Below, piece after piece: positions 11,001 to 22,605 of a DNA stretch of 64,000 nucleotides. The first letter of the stretch is position 1; every line of letters starts with the position of its first letter. This DNA comes from Sequoia sempervirens (Eukaryota; Streptophyta; Pinopsida; Cupressales; Cupressaceae), in the NCBI GenBank assembly GCA_007258455.2, contig VDFB02000001.1, positions 12,380,754 through 12,444,753 on the forward strand, read 5' to 3'. The translations under genes were made by a program, and so were the position numbers. Below the pieces are notes generated by a model that searched no databases, had not been told where the DNA came from, and worked only from the letters and a program-made list of their open reading frames with translations.

Positions 11001-11597
11001 CTAGGAGCATTGTTGCCACAAAAATTGGTTGGCACTACCAAAAGTGGCCAAGTAGATAAAATATTTTTATCCCAAAGAGGAAAACTCCATCTTTATTTCA
11101 TATGTGCTCTTTTGTTCTAGAATTTGCTTATTGCAACTTTAATTTTATTGATTAGTGACAGTGTCGAGGAGGTTTTGTTCTTGAAAATTTGGGCATTTCA
11201 TTCTTTCCATTTCCATATGATTAATGACAAAGAAACAAACCACATACCAAACTATAATGATCATTTATATAGTCTCAACCAACATTGAAAGAATGATGTT
11301 AAGATTGATGGGATGGACCATGCCATCATAGTTTTTGTATGAAAAAGGACTAGCATTCAATCATTGAATCACATTGTAGCAACAAATGATCAATGTATTC
11401 ATCATTTTTATTATGCATTAGGCATTGATGGGGACCCAAGAATCTTACTCATTGTATCCTATCCTCGCTCAGTATTTTGTTATGGAGAGTGACCCATGTA
11501 AATGCTCCCAATTTAGGCAAGATGTTGGGACCCCAACAAACATTTGTTGTCTAATTAAGATCTTGTGTGTGTCTCTCATGGATTTCATAGTCAAGCT

Positions 11598-12640
11598 TTA
11601 TGGAGTACTTCCTTGACTTGGTACCACTCCAAAAAATGGTGCCATCAACAAAATCATCTTCCTTTTTGAGAGCTCTCTTTCCATGATTTCATAGAATTGG
11701 GATGAGGTGTGATTAAAGGGTTTCCAAGAAAATGTCAGGCCACGACATGTATTGGAGATTAGCATGTAATCTCTTACTTTGGCCCCATATCTTTTAGCCA
11801 TTGTTTGGATGCCCTCTTCCTACATTGGGATATCAACCAACACAAGATACATGTTCCAATATTTGTGCCAAAATGAAGTCGTCACCTCATTGTTACCCTG
11901 CACATTAGATGCTCTATTATGATTAGTCTAGATTTCATCATGAAGTTCCAAATTTGTGAGCCGTTTGGGGAATTGGAAATAGTGAGAATTGTTTTTGGTT
12001 CATCATTGTCCAAATACTTTGTCCTAAGGATTTTTCTCCAAGTTGAGTATGAATTCTCAAATGCCTTCCATATTAGTTTTTCCCCCAATGCTATATTTTG
12101 CTTTTGTATATCTCGAATAGCCACCCCACCAACTTGCTTGCCTTGTTTCACTTTATCCCATTTGATTAATGGGATTCAATTTATTTCATTTGAGCCCTCC
12201 CACATAAACCTTTTCTAAATTTTTTTAAACTCTCCTTTTGCTTTGGAAATTAAACCAATGCAGGAAAGCATGTAGATATGGATGGCAGTGAGAATCTCTT
12301 TTATCATAGTTATTCTTCTTTCCAAGGTTATACACCATCCTTTCCACGATTTGGATTTACACCTATATTTTTCAAATGCTTCACACTAGATGCTAGATCT
12401 AATAGCCCCGTTTAAAAGTGGTATTCCAAGGTATTGGCTTGGAAATGAGTCAATGGTGAAGCTAAAGGTGGTGGAAATTTTGTGTTGAGTGGATCTCTTT
12501 GTATTGAAGAAATATATCGATGACTTGTCTCTTGTTTATGGATTGTTTAGAGAATTTTGTATAGTCATGTAGGGTTTCCTTTATAATCTTAATTTTCCCA
12601 ATAGTTGGTATCCCATATAAGAGGGTATCATCTGCAAATA
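11598..12640 (-). pseudogene. LINE RT catalytic box and post-RT region
   Basis: The minus strand reads HQLFADDTLLYG at about 12650-12612; the catalytic FADD is at 12638-12627, the RT active-site motif of plant L1 elements. Downstream, 12151-11882 is open for 89 codons with GGVAIRDIQKQNIALGEKLIW and NGSQIWNFMM, matching the region just before the zf-RVT module of plant LINE ORF2. A further 67-codon open stretch (11801-11598) fits the same protein. Together these fix the orientation and identity of the element. Confidence 0.8.
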
Positions 12641-12957
12641 GTTGGTGGATTAAAGATGAAACAAATTATTGGATATTGAGGCTGCTTTCCATTAACCAAC
12701 AACAACTTTATAGTTGATACATCTACTCAACACATCTGCCATAATTAAAAATAGAGGGGGAGAGCAGATTGCCTTGCCTATTTCCTCAAGTACTCTCAAA
12801 GAAGTTGCATAGAGTTCCAATTATTAAAATGGAATAGCATGGGGTAGATATGCATGCAAAAATCCACTTCATCTATTCTTTTATCAAACTCAAATTTTTC
12901 AAGACTTTCATTAGTAATCTCCAATTGAATCTATCATAGGCCTTGCTTATGTCCAAC

Positions 12958-14615
12958 ATTAGCAACATGGGTGGTGATAGGGTGAGAACGAAGCCTGACT
13001 GTTGTGGGGAATTTTGCAAGGATCCACTAGTTTGGCACATCTACGTTGAAGGTGGGTTGGCACTGTTACTGGAAAATTTGGTGGGTCACGATTCGAAGTT
13101 ATCTGCGTAGTTTGTGAATTCCTAGAAAGAAAGAAGGGTTACCATGGGTGGTATCTCCTTTGAGGTGAATGAGGAGGTGATTTCTCAAGCGACGGGGCTA
13201 TTGTGTACCGTAAAGAAGTACCCTAAGCACACTAAGGCCCAAGACAATGAAAGCTTGAATGCTTTCTTTGTGGGTAATGAAAAACCTATTTGCAACCAGT
13301 CTGGTTTTGAAAGAGAAGCTTTCTTGCGACCTTGGGATCAGGTCTGCCTCACTCTCATGAAGTATGCCACCTTAGAAGGTAGATATAAAACCTACTATTT
13401 CTATCATTTTTCTCTTTCTAATCACCCCCGCCATAAAATTCTGTTAAGTTTCCCATTTTTCTTACTTATGGATTTGGAAAGCTTTGTTGAGAAATGCATT
13501 GAGTCTACTACCCAAAACCTTGAGGATCCTCCTCCCTTGTCGCTCCACTAGGTCCTCATTTTGAGGCTTATCATTTTCATCTCACGCTCTACCCACCCAA
13601 ACCCATTTTCATTGTCCCTATAGAGGAAATTGAACCCCCTTGTCAGACCAATATCTCCCCAGTCGAGTCTAAGGGTCCCAAAAGAAAAACCCCTCTGGTG
13701 ACTATCAAAACCCATAAGCCTAAATAGACCGCCAAGAAGAATAAGGGGAATGCAGGGATTTCCCAGTCTCATGTTCTGGCTGGTCTCTATAAGCTTAAGT
13801 CTGCCCCTGCCAAGACTGACAATAAACCTACTACTAAGAAGAAAGTGAAGGATGAGGGGAAGGGTTTGATGGAGTTGTCAGCCACAGAAAATAGAGGAAA
13901 GAATGTGGTGGGATGGGATTCCAAGGGGGATACTATGGTCGCTACTACGGTCGAGACTGGGGTTGAAAATACCAACATTAGGAGATCTGGTAGGTTGGAA
14001 AAAAATAACAAGAAAGTGCATATTAGTGAAATTGATTCTGATGAGGAGTGGTCTAACAAAAAAGGTAATAGGAATGTGGAGGAGTCTGAGGATGTGGAGG
14101 ATTTTGTCGAAGGGCCTTGCAACCTCACGAACTTCAACAAAATGCTTAATGAGAACTCAGCTTCCTAGTCCTTAGACCCGCTGGATGTGGAGCGTGCTAA
14201 TATTGTAAAGACTATGAATAAATGGGAGGAGCTTCGTGTGTTGTAGGAGCGGATGGGGAAGATGGAGAAGAAGTTTAATGGCTTGACCTAGTTCATTGTC
14301 AAGTTGGTCTTCTGTGTTACTAGCACCCTCTCTTTTGTGATGAAGGACGAGATGGATAAGAAGATTGTTTAAGAAGGCCCCGAATGGGTTGGGGACGATG
14401 TTGTCAATCTCCTCTCTCAAAATTGGGAGAATGCCAGTTAGTCTGTTGTTGTTGCGTGGTATTACTATCGACTGTTAGTCTGTTGTGTTTGTGTTTTTTG
14501 GCTAGTTGTTTTTGTTTTTTTGGACTTGATATTTTTTTGGCCCTTGTGGCTCATTGTGTAAAGGGTACAACACCCTGTAAATGTTGCTTATTGTATCAAA
14601 AATATTAGCAACATG
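12958..14615 (+). mobile_element. Non-LTR retroelement inserted in the LINE, with 12-bp target duplication
   Basis: The perfect direct repeat attagcaacatg occurs at 12958-12969 and 14604-14615. Joining the flanks restores minus-strand LINE RT sequence on either side, so the 1634 bases between (12970-14603) are an insertion. Its 3' end reads ccctgtaaatgttgcttattgtatcaaaaa, a plant LINE-like terminus with a short A-rich tail, so the insertion is on the plus strand and was probably made by target-primed reverse transcription. It carries one decayed ORF and no RT, and may be 5'-truncated or non-autonomous. Confidence 0.8.
12985..14450 (+). pseudogene. Unrecognised retroelement ORF inside the nested insertion
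   Basis: A single long reading frame can be followed from about 12985 to 14450, with one frameshift near 13535 and stops near 13107, 13122, 13725, 14169, 14245, 14290 and 14371. Several are TAG/TAA where CAG, CAA or TGG would fit. The N-terminal part has FEVNEEVISQATGL, a block I associate with retroelement-linked proteins abundant in conifers, then an aromatic segment ending in FPFFLLMDLESF. The C-terminal part is Lys/Glu/Ser-rich with a possible bipartite basic signal (RRSGRLEKNNKK) and an acidic patch (SDEEW). I do not know its function; a gag-like or plant-mobile-domain-like role is possible. Confidence 0.5.
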
Positions 14616-14889
14616 CTTTTCAAATTTTGTCCTTTGATGGAATGGATTGCTTCATGTGCAATGATAATCCCATCAACTATGTTCCTTCCTAGAATGAAGC
14701 CACTTTGTTCCCATGAAATCAGATCATGAAGGACTTTTAAGGCAATTTTCCATCACCTTTGAGATGATTTTGTACATCGTGTTACTTAGTGATATTGGCT
14801 TGAAATTTGAAAACCTTGTGCTATCTTCCTTTTTGGGAATCAAAGAAATATTTGTATTATTCAATTATTTGATAATTTTGCTTTATTTT

Positions 14890-15360
14890 TCATGATTCTT
14901 CTACAACCTTATGTATATCTGAATTGATGAAACTCCAACATGCTTGATAAAAGGAGGCCAAAAATCCATATGGGTTGGTGACCTTATCTAGATGCATTTG
15001 GAAGAGAGCTGCCCTAACTTCATTGAATAAGACTAGAGAAATCAATGTTTCATTGTTTGTCTTGGTTATGATTGGTGGAATCATTTCCAAGAAACAATTG
15101 TGTAGTAACTCAGCCTCACCAACACCACAAAGGATATCATGGAAAAATTTAACCCCTTCCTATTAGATTTCCTCATTTCCTATACAAATCCTTCCATCGT
15201 TTGTGGTAATTTGGGAAATCATGTTGTGAATTTTGATTTTCATAGAGTTGTGGAAGAATTTTGTATTAAAATATTCATCCTCCGACCATGTTTCCCATGA
15301 TTTTGAGTACCGATAACATTCTTCACTTGACAAGATTTCATTATATTTCAACATTAATGT
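14890..15360 (-). pseudogene. LINE RT N-terminal part
   Basis: Two minus-strand open stretches (15354-15163, 15090-14890) read as the start of a plant LINE RT. The second contains NEVRAALFQMHLDKVTNPYG followed by FLASFYQACWSFI, where the family normally has a GPDGF core; here it is NPYGF. The upstream stretch contains a Trp/Phe-rich segment ending in a DGR-like block, typical of the linker between endonuclease and RT. The open pieces are separated by stops. Confidence 0.75.
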
Positions 15361-15849
15361 TTTTTCTTTGTTGTATTCATTTTAAGACATGTCCCAAATG
15401 CAATTACTTTTTCATTCAAGACTTCTTGGTCTTGTTCAATTATTTATTTCTCCTAGAAAATATTTTTGAAGGTCATTATGTTCCATACTCAGTTTTTCCT
15501 TCACATACTGGAGTTCTTATTGAAGATAAACATCTTAGTTCCATTTAGGTTTTGTTGTTCTGCCTACTAAGTTTGCAATGGACCCATAAGATCCTGACTT
15601 CTAAGCCACATCTTTTTGAATCGAAATTGACTTTTCAATGGTGGGTGATCTTATTGTATGCATAAATCAATAAGAAAATGGTCAAACATTGAGATAGGTC
15701 TAATATTAGAAGTGGGGAGGATTAGATAGCAAAGCCAACTTGCAAACAATAAGAAGCAGTCCAATCTTTCTACTATATACTTGTGAAACCTAAGTGTCAA
15801 TAATTCTAGGTAAATGAACCATTGGTTGGCACAATATCAATGAGATTGT

Positions 15850-16360
15850 TTTGATTTATATAATCAACAAAGTCTTTCTAATATCATGACATCTCCCAAT
15901 TCCACCCATCTTCTCTGATGCATCTATTATGGCATTGGATTCACCACCAACCAGATAATCTTCTTGATCTATCTTGCTAAATTTTGTTGATAATTCATTC
16001 CATAGAGATTTTTTATCCACAAGCTTGGAGGGACCATACACATTGAAAATAAAAAAATTCAAATTGGAATATAAACTAATATCTTTGCAAATTTCCAATT
16101 GGATTTTGAGTCAATTAGATTTGTAGATACTTTGTCTAGTTTCCACATCAAGTTGAAGCCCCCAGATGCAACCACAACTTCTATGAATATGCCAACCTAC
16201 CCTTTACAATGTTTCATGAATATATCTACTTCTAATTTGTTTAATTTTTTCTCTTGCAACATCATTATTTTGATCAATTGGTTATTTAGACAGAGCTTGA
16301 TTATGCACCTATTGTTAGGGGTGTTTAAGCCCCTAACATTCCAGATAAGAATCTTTGTTG
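15850..16360 (-). pseudogene. LINE apurinic/apyrimidinic-type endonuclease
   Basis: Reading the minus strand from 16351, the sequence gives ILIWNVRGLNTPNN, the hallmark start of the plant L1 endonuclease (IxxWNVRGLN). Farther on, 16098-15856 is open for 80 codons with FFIFNVYGPSK and VGGESNAIID, corresponding to the NVYxP and GGDFNxI blocks. The catalytic Asp of GGDFN is Glu-Ser here (GGESN), which argues against activity. Stops separate the two parts. Confidence 0.8.
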
Positions 16361-17588
16361 TCCTCCAAAGGAGGGTACTACTCCAAGGGAGGGGACTCCT
16401 CCCTTGGATCTTAGTAGATAGGACTTGATTGAAGCCCGTTCAATGCAAAAAACATCTTCCAACTTTTTTTATTTGATTTTTCGGCCATGCTTGGAAGCAA
16501 AGAGATGGAGATCATAGTTTTAAGTAGTTTGGATGTTGATTGGCGGATCTGTCATGGATCAACTAATGAGGTATAAATAACCTCATGATTATAATAAGCC
16601 AAATACCCTTCCTTATTTCTACCAATCACTTTAACCTTGCCAATTGTTTATTTTTAGGATTAATAATTGCTTACTTTTTGTAAAAAGATGTATAATCTTT
16701 ATTTCCTAAATCGATCGGAATTAGTTGACTAACACTAATATAATGGTGTAGCTTTCAGTCATTGTACAAGACATTATGCATGACCAAGTGGACTTTAAAG
16801 TAGACTTCAAACAGTTGAAAATAGAGCGCAGGAAGTCTGGGCGCCAAAAATTCTAGAGTGCATAGTGGAACAAGTCCTTTTAATGCTTTCTATTTAATTT
16901 TTGTTTAAAAAATTTATGGATCCTCTCCGACCCTTTTATGTGTTTTATGTTATGGACCTCATTCATTTGGTTAGTTAAAATTTTGTTAAAAGACTTTTTC
17001 AATGGTGATCTTGCACCATTTGAAATTTAGGATTTTGTTGCTACAATTTAGTATATATGTGTAATCACCAGAAACAATGAAAGGGTGATACCAATATGTT
17101 GTTATGATGTACTTTGAATCATGTCTCTTTGTTACACTTTTTCTGGTATAAATAAAAAAACTTTTCCATTCTTATTCTGAGTTACTAGTTCTGTGTAATG
17201 GAATTATCATGGATGGATTCGTTTTGAAGATACAAAAGTACATGTGATATGAGTTAACTATAGAAACACCCGAGAAGCTGGCCACTCAAGGGAAATCTCG
17301 TAGAGTAGATAAGTATTTTCATTTTCAATTCTCTTATTTTTATCCTATACATGATAAATGTGGATGGATTTTATTTGTGTGTGTCGAGCTCTATCAATTA
17401 TTCCTACAGGTTATAGTTCAAGTTTGCAATCTTTTAGTTTTGTTTATTTGAAATTTCAAAGCACCCACTCTGGTTGTCAGTTATAGGTTGTTAAGTTCAC
17501 TTTATGTTAACAATTAAGTGTTAGCCGTTAGTTGTTTTCATTTAAATTTTACAATTTTACTGCAAGTATTTCTTTTTAGGTAATTTAT

Positions 17589-17681
17589 ATGCTTTCTAGT
17601 TTAATCATCTTATGCTTTCTAGCTTAACAATTTCATGCTTTCTAGCTTAAACAACTTTATGCCTTCAAGTTTAATTTCTTT
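17589..17681. repeat. Short tandem repeat, 23-24 bp, about 4 copies
   Basis: The unit begins atgctttctagyttaa and recurs at 17589, 17612, 17635 and 17659, giving periods of 23, 23 and 24. The last copy is the most diverged. It lies in the AT-rich, apparently non-coding stretch between LINE endonuclease and ORF1. Confidence 0.85.
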
Positions 17682-17739
17682 CTAGTATAAATTTTGTTTA
17701 CAATTGCTTCAAGAATTCATAAAACCTAGGAGAGTTAGC

Positions 17740-18880
17740 CAAGATGTCCCCTATTGCATACAACCTTCGAACACTACCCGATCGACATAATTGATGCATT
17801 TTCAACTAAAGTGATAGGACCTCATGATAGCCTATCACCAATCATGTCCAGTTCATCCATTGTTTCTTCATCCTTCGAATCTAAGGTCACTCACATGTTG
17901 TTTTCTTGTTTCCCTTTTCTCCATGTATGAGACAATCACTTTTGTTGGGGATTGAATCCTTGTCTGCTTTTCCTTTGAATTCATTTAATTCTAGTCACTC
18001 AGATTTGTTGTATGTGGAGTATCAAGCACATGTATAAGGTTTGCATCTTTTGATTTAGGAGTATCCTTTTCAATTTTTTGATTGGAAGTATCAATTGGTA
18101 CCCACAAGTTCTTTACCAGTGGAGGTGCTCGTTAGCATGATGCTTCAAAATGATCCCTTCTTTTACATCGAAAGCAATAGAATTTAGGATTTTCCACAAA
18201 CAATTGTTGAAGCCATACCCCAATCGTGGTTCATGATTTGATGGTATCCAAAATTTCATAGATCGATATTATTTTGATTCTAGTGTAAACTAGGGTTTCC
18301 TCGTTTTGTAGGTCCACCTCCAAATCCTTCCAATACTATCTATGATTTTTTATAAGCACTCATTTGACCACTATTCAAAGGGAAAATTATACAAATGGAT
18401 CCAAGTTGGTCCTTGTAGCGGAGATGTTTTTAGAGAGTTAAAGTTTGGTGTCCACTTCTACAAGAACAAGTAGTAGTTGCCAAACTTCTAAGGTTCCCCC
18501 TTTAGAATAGTCTCTTTGTTAGCCTCAAATTCAAACACAACCACAAAAAAATCCTTAGGGAGGAAATTTAGTATAGGATAAACTTTCCAATGTGTCGCCA
18601 CCCAATCGCTAATCACATTTCTTGCCAATTTTTCCCCAATAAATTTGTCAATTATTGTCATTTCAAATAATTCCCTTGCATCACCATCTACAATGGTTGC
18701 AAGCTCTACTATGATTTCACAGGGCAATTGAAAGTTATTGCCAAATGCCTAATTTTTAGCCTGTGAATTCCCTTCAATGTCCACACTGCCCTACTCTTCT
18801 TTTTCCCTACCTAACACTTTAGTTGCTTTGCTATACTCTTTAATCACCTCTATTTTCGTCTTGATCAAGTACTCAAATAT
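17740..18880 (-). pseudogene. LINE ORF1 (DUF4283-like, CCHC knuckle)
   Basis: On the minus strand, 18727-18488 is open for 79 codons and contains NVISDWVATHWKVYPILNF and FFVVVFEFEANKETIL, the strand-helix pattern of the DUF4283 domain in plant LINE ORF1 and gag-like proteins. Downstream at 18176-18135 is a perfect CX2CX4HX4C zinc knuckle (CFRCKRRDHFEASC), followed immediately by a stop. Such proteins bind LINE RNA. Upstream coding-like sequence extends to about 18880 with two stops. The knuckle is intact although the frame is broken around it. Confidence 0.75.
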
Positions 18881-19221
18881 TATTTTTTTAGAGATTATAT
18901 ATATTATATATACACATATATATAATTGAAAATGAAAACAAATCCATCCACATAAGAAAGCTAAATACTAAATTTCCTTCAATTAAAAAAACAAAACAAT
19001 TTACTAACCTTGATCTATTAATAAAATTGAATTGCTCTTAAAAGAACGAGGAAATCAAATCTTAATACATAAATCCCAACCCAAAGAAAAAGAAATTCAA
19101 AATTATAGCCTAAACAAAATTAGCTATTACTTATAGACCAAATAGTCAAAACCTCTAACCAGAATAAAAAATAAATAAAATTTGTATGCGGTTTCCACCC
19201 TCTGTATTCAAAGAAAACTGA
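18881..19221 (+). promoter_or_regulatory. Upstream region of the mTERF gene, bounded by the LINE
   Basis: Only about 340 bases separate the 5' end of the LINE ORF1 from the mTERF start codon. The stretch opens with an irregular TA-rich tract (18890-18925) and is AT-rich, with A-rich runs at 19165-19185. No clear TATA box or other motif can be assigned. Any proximal promoter must lie here unless the gene uses LINE-derived sequence. Confidence 0.4.
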
Positions 19222-20418
19222 ATGATCACAAACCTCAGTTCATTTCCAGGAAACCCTAACCTATCTTGTAATTCTACCATGAACTCCAAGTTTTCCCGCA
19301 TACTGTTTGCAATGAAACCATTCCATTTTCGCAATGTGTTCTCAACCCTTGCCATTACCAATGCTCATTCGCAGAGCCTCTTTTCACATTTTGCCTCCTC
19401 CAAATTCAACATGTCTGCGGCCGACATCGCTTGGATCTTTAAAGTGGCCCCCAATTTGCAGAAGCTTCAAACCCTAGACAACGTGGAGCAGTTTATTCAT
19501 ATGTTGAACAAATACGGCTGCACTGAACTCCAAATTGCCAAAATAATGAGGATTCGCCCAGATTTTATCAGCTTCAGTCCAGAAAGAAAATTGGAGCCCA
19601 AGATCAAACTACTGGAAAGTTTCGGTTTCAAGGGTCAAACTCTGACGAAGCTTTTGACTTCGTGTCCCGGCATATTAGTCTTTGCCCTCGAGAACACACT
19701 TCTTCCCAGGATGGAGTTTCTGAAGAATGCATTTCAGTCCGAAGATCTGCTCGTTAAAGCCGCATTAAAAGCACCACGCATTCTCTGTAATAGCCTGGAT
19801 GATATCCTGAAGCCCTCGGTTGCTCTCTGGGAGGGATGGGGTTTTCGTGGGACGGGCCTCTCCAGATTCTTAATGTTAAATCCACGCGTTTTGTTTGTCA
19901 CTTCTCTTACGCCTGCGCACGTTGATCTCATTCACAAGATTGGCGCTGACAAAGAAAGTAAAATGTTCAAATATATTGTAAGTGAAGTGGTTGCTAGCCG
20001 CATGGAAACGTTAGAGGCCAAGATAGAGAAATTCAAACTCTGTGGGCTCTCGGCTGAGGAAACCTGGCAAGTATTTCGGGCTTGCCCTACAGTTTTTGGT
20101 TGCTCCAAGGAAAGTATTAGTGAAAAGATGAACTTTATAGTTAATACTATGGAGTTCCCTGCAAATTATGTAGTGAAGCATCCGCGCGTGTTACGAATCA
20201 GTTTGGAAAAGACTTTGAGGCCCAGGTTTCTAGTTTGGCAGAAAATCAAATACATGAATGTTCTCGGCCTTTCCCTTTCGACTGTATTGCAAATGACAGA
20301 GGCAAGATTTGTTAGCAGGATTATAAAAGGGCATCCTGAATCTGAAACACTGTTTTCAATTTATGAAAATGCCATCTCTAATTTCCCCAACTGCACAAAG
20401 AGCTCAACCAAAAGTTAA
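19222..20418 (+). CDS. mTERF family protein, organelle-targeted
   Basis: This intact single-exon ORF of 398 codons has higher GC and no stops, unlike its surroundings. Residues 1 to about 65 are rich in Ser, Asn, Phe and basic residues with few acids, as in a mitochondrial or plastid transit peptide. From about residue 78 it carries repeated mTERF motifs of about 35 residues: RPDFISFSPERKLEPKI (112-), CPGILVFALE (148-), APRILCNSLDDILKP (184-), NPRVLFV (220-), CPTVFGCSKESI (288-) and HPRVLRISLEKTLRPR (320-). Plant mTERFs bind organellar DNA or RNA and affect transcription, splicing or ribosome biogenesis. Most seed-plant mTERFs of this length are intronless. The first ATG is used; Met20 and Met31 are alternatives. 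The exact paralogue cannot be named. Confidence 0.9.
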   Translation: MITNLSSFPGNPNLSCNSTMNSKFSRILFAMKPFHFRNVFSTLAITNAHSQSLFSHFASSKFNMSAADIAWIFKVAPNLQKLQTLDNVEQFIHMLNKYGCTELQIAKIMRIRPDFISFSPERKLEPKIKLLESFGFKGQTLTKLLTSCPGILVFALENTLLPRMEFLKNAFQSEDLLVKAALKAPRILCNSLDDILKPSVALWEGWGFRGTGLSRFLMLNPRVLFVTSLTPAHVDLIHKIGADKESKMFKYIVSEVVASRMETLEAKIEKFKLCGLSAEETWQVFRACPTVFGCSKESISEKMNFIVNTMEFPANYVVKHPRVLRISLEKTLRPRFLVWQKIKYMNVLGLSLSTVLQMTEARFVSRIIKGHPESETLFSIYENAISNFPNCTKSSTKS

Positions 20419-22100
20419 TTTTGTATTGAGAAAGTAAGAGTGGGAACCCAAAAACAACAACAAATCCAATCTTTAGCAAAAGGGGGGCAGCTCTTCTCAT
20501 CCAGGCGTTGACTGTGAGTATTTTACATTCCTGGACGCAACATATTCAACAACAGGAGCAATGTCGTTACTCCTACTGCCATGTATTTTGTCTGTAGTTG
20601 TTCCTCAAGCAAGGTATGCACGGCAATTGCCAAAATCTTTAAGTGAGCTTCTAATTGCTTTCGTAACAGTCATTCAGTTTGATGTAATTGATGAATTTTG
20701 AATTGCTAAAAGTTTTTCTCCATCTGAAAGTTATAAAAAATTTCATCAATATGTTTGTAGTGGGAACTATGCCAGAGCAAGGAGTGAACAGTTACACATA
20801 ATGTTCAGCAAACAAGTTTTTAGCCCCCAAACTTTTACAAAAGTTGTAATTTTGTGTTTGACGTCGTACCATGTAGAACACACAAGTCAGTTCGGATGTC
20901 ATTTTAAGTTTTTCAAAGAATATATAAAAATAGGTAAATCAGAACAGTAGGTTCTTGCATTTACAGTGAAAGTTCATCAGCAATTGGACAACATCACAAA
21001 ACATTATTAGTTGGAAGTCATAATTAATAAACGGGTTTTAACATAGTTTTGGGACTCACACCAAGCATGCCCATTTCAGGCTTGGTCTCAGCAAATAAAA
21101 AACTTCATATGAAAATAAATTGGATATTCCAGTTCAGAATAACAGCAATAACAGATGAATCGAAACTGTAAATATTCTCAAAATGCTGGAACAAACTGCA
21201 AACTCCTATATATTAATGGACTGATCACCATGTTACACCTAGCAGATAGCTTATTTGAGAAATTGCTCATGATTCAATGAACATGAGATCTTTGATAGAT
21301 TAAGCACATTACCAAATGCATATTGAAGCTTCTGCTAAACAAATGATACTGAAACTGAAAATTAGTGTTACTAATTTTAACTATCACTTTTTTCAGTGGA
21401 ATCTGGGCAGGCATTGTTGTGCTTTTACCCAAGTTTCCCTGTCTGGGGAATATCCCCTTCTCATCCCCTATCCGTCAAAATTTTAGTGAACGTCCTCAGG
21501 ATGTATTGCCATACTGCGGAACATTTCTTGGATATGCCCCTTCTGCAGAGATGTATTGGGAATCTCGTGGCATCCCCAACATCCTTGTGATATCTGGCGA
21601 CATCAGGATGCCCCTTGTCCGTCACTATACAAGAACCAAAAAAAAGCTTAAAAGAAAAATAAGAAACCATACTGTTGGCTCAGCCTGGAACTTTGTGGGT
21701 TTACATAGTTCAACAGACTCTCAAAGTTTCAGTATTAAGTATTCTACAATTTTCACAGTTATTTCCTCTATTTCTATACAGATCATGCAATCTGGATCTT
21801 GGCAACTCTCCTATGGCCTTTATACAAGTTTGTAATGCATTATTGCACGCATCTAACAGTGAGCCATTTTCATTTTCTGTTATCAAATAGGTCTTTACAT
21901 TTTGGCAAACATGGTCTAATTACAGGCTGCTCCAAACCAATCAAACAGTTTTAGACATTGAATCATGTTCCTGATGATAGTTAGGATTCAAGCTCCTTTA
22001 TGAAACAACCAATCAATTATGTTTTCATGATTATAGTTTAAACCTCTTGTACGCAAGAATTGAACAATGAAATTATGATTGTTTAATTTAGATGGATGGG
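20419..22100. other. Gene-free stretch downstream of mTERF
   Basis: The first 200-300 bases are presumably the 3' UTR of the mTERF gene. Beyond that I see AT-rich non-coding DNA. A more GC-rich piece at about 21400-21660 has an overlapping 156-codon plus-strand ORF and a 69-codon minus-strand ORF. Neither resembles a known protein, and the piece looks like a fragment of a dispersed repeat. Confidence 0.5.
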
Positions 22101-22104
22101 TGAC

Positions 22105-22605
22105 ATTACACATATATCGCTACATTGAATTAAGATGACCAACCGTTGCAAGTAAATTGAATTTGAAGTTATGTCAATGAACTTATTCAGTGTAATTGAA
22201 ATTGAATTTATATTACTATATATATTGATCAATGCAAGCAAACTCCTGATGGTCCTGGGGAATGCTTAAGGAATGAGGCAGTTATATGAAAATAAATAAA
22301 TCAGAAAGAAAAATAATATGTGAGAGAGAATTTAGTGTCACGATGCATATACACAATGGACACTCTCAAAGCACATATAATTAAATTACTAAAATGATCA
22401 ACCATTGTGGGAAAATTGAATATGTATAATAGTGACAAACTATCAAGTATAAATTGGAATTGAATTTTATGTATTGATCAATGCAAGTGAACTCCTTGTG
22501 GCACATGGGAGTGCCTAAGAAGTGGGACAATTAAATGAAAATAAAGAAATAAGAAGAAAGAAAACAATGTGTGAGAGAATATCATACACACGGTGGGTGC
22601 ATTCA
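22105..22605. repeat. Imperfect tandem duplication, about 249 bp unit
   Basis: Two diverged copies lie side by side. Paired landmarks include ttgatcaatgcaag (22225 and 22474), gaccaaccgttg/gatcaaccattg, and the block tgaaaataaa ... tgtgagagagaat near the end of each. The offset is about 249 bases. No coding potential is evident in either copy. Confidence 0.7.

Larger units (their letters stand above)
9800..18880 (-). mobile_element. L1-type LINE, near full length, minus strand, decayed
   Basis: Read on the minus strand the order is ORF1 (about 18880-17740), then endonuclease (16351-15850), RT (about 15360-12610), post-RT domain (about 12150-11600) and RNase H (about 11000-10560). That is the layout of plant L1 LINEs carrying an RNase H. 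Stops and frameshifts are scattered throughout. The RT is interrupted by a separate insertion at 12970-14603. The stretch 16440-17740 between ORF1 and endonuclease shows no clear coding and may contain another insertion. The 3' end near 9.8 kb is approximate, since no clear poly(A) tail or target duplication was found. Confidence 0.75.

Noticed and set aside
13787..14140. 117-codon minus-strand ORF rich in Ser, Leu and Phe
   Set aside because: It is the shadow of the Lys/Glu/Ser-rich plus-strand frame, which continues on both sides.
19734..19931. Minus-strand ORF inside the mTERF gene
   Set aside because: It is a shadow of the conserved mTERF reading frame.
21365..21835. 156-codon plus-strand ORF
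   Set aside because: No motif, strong overlap with other frames, and composition suggests a repeat fragment.
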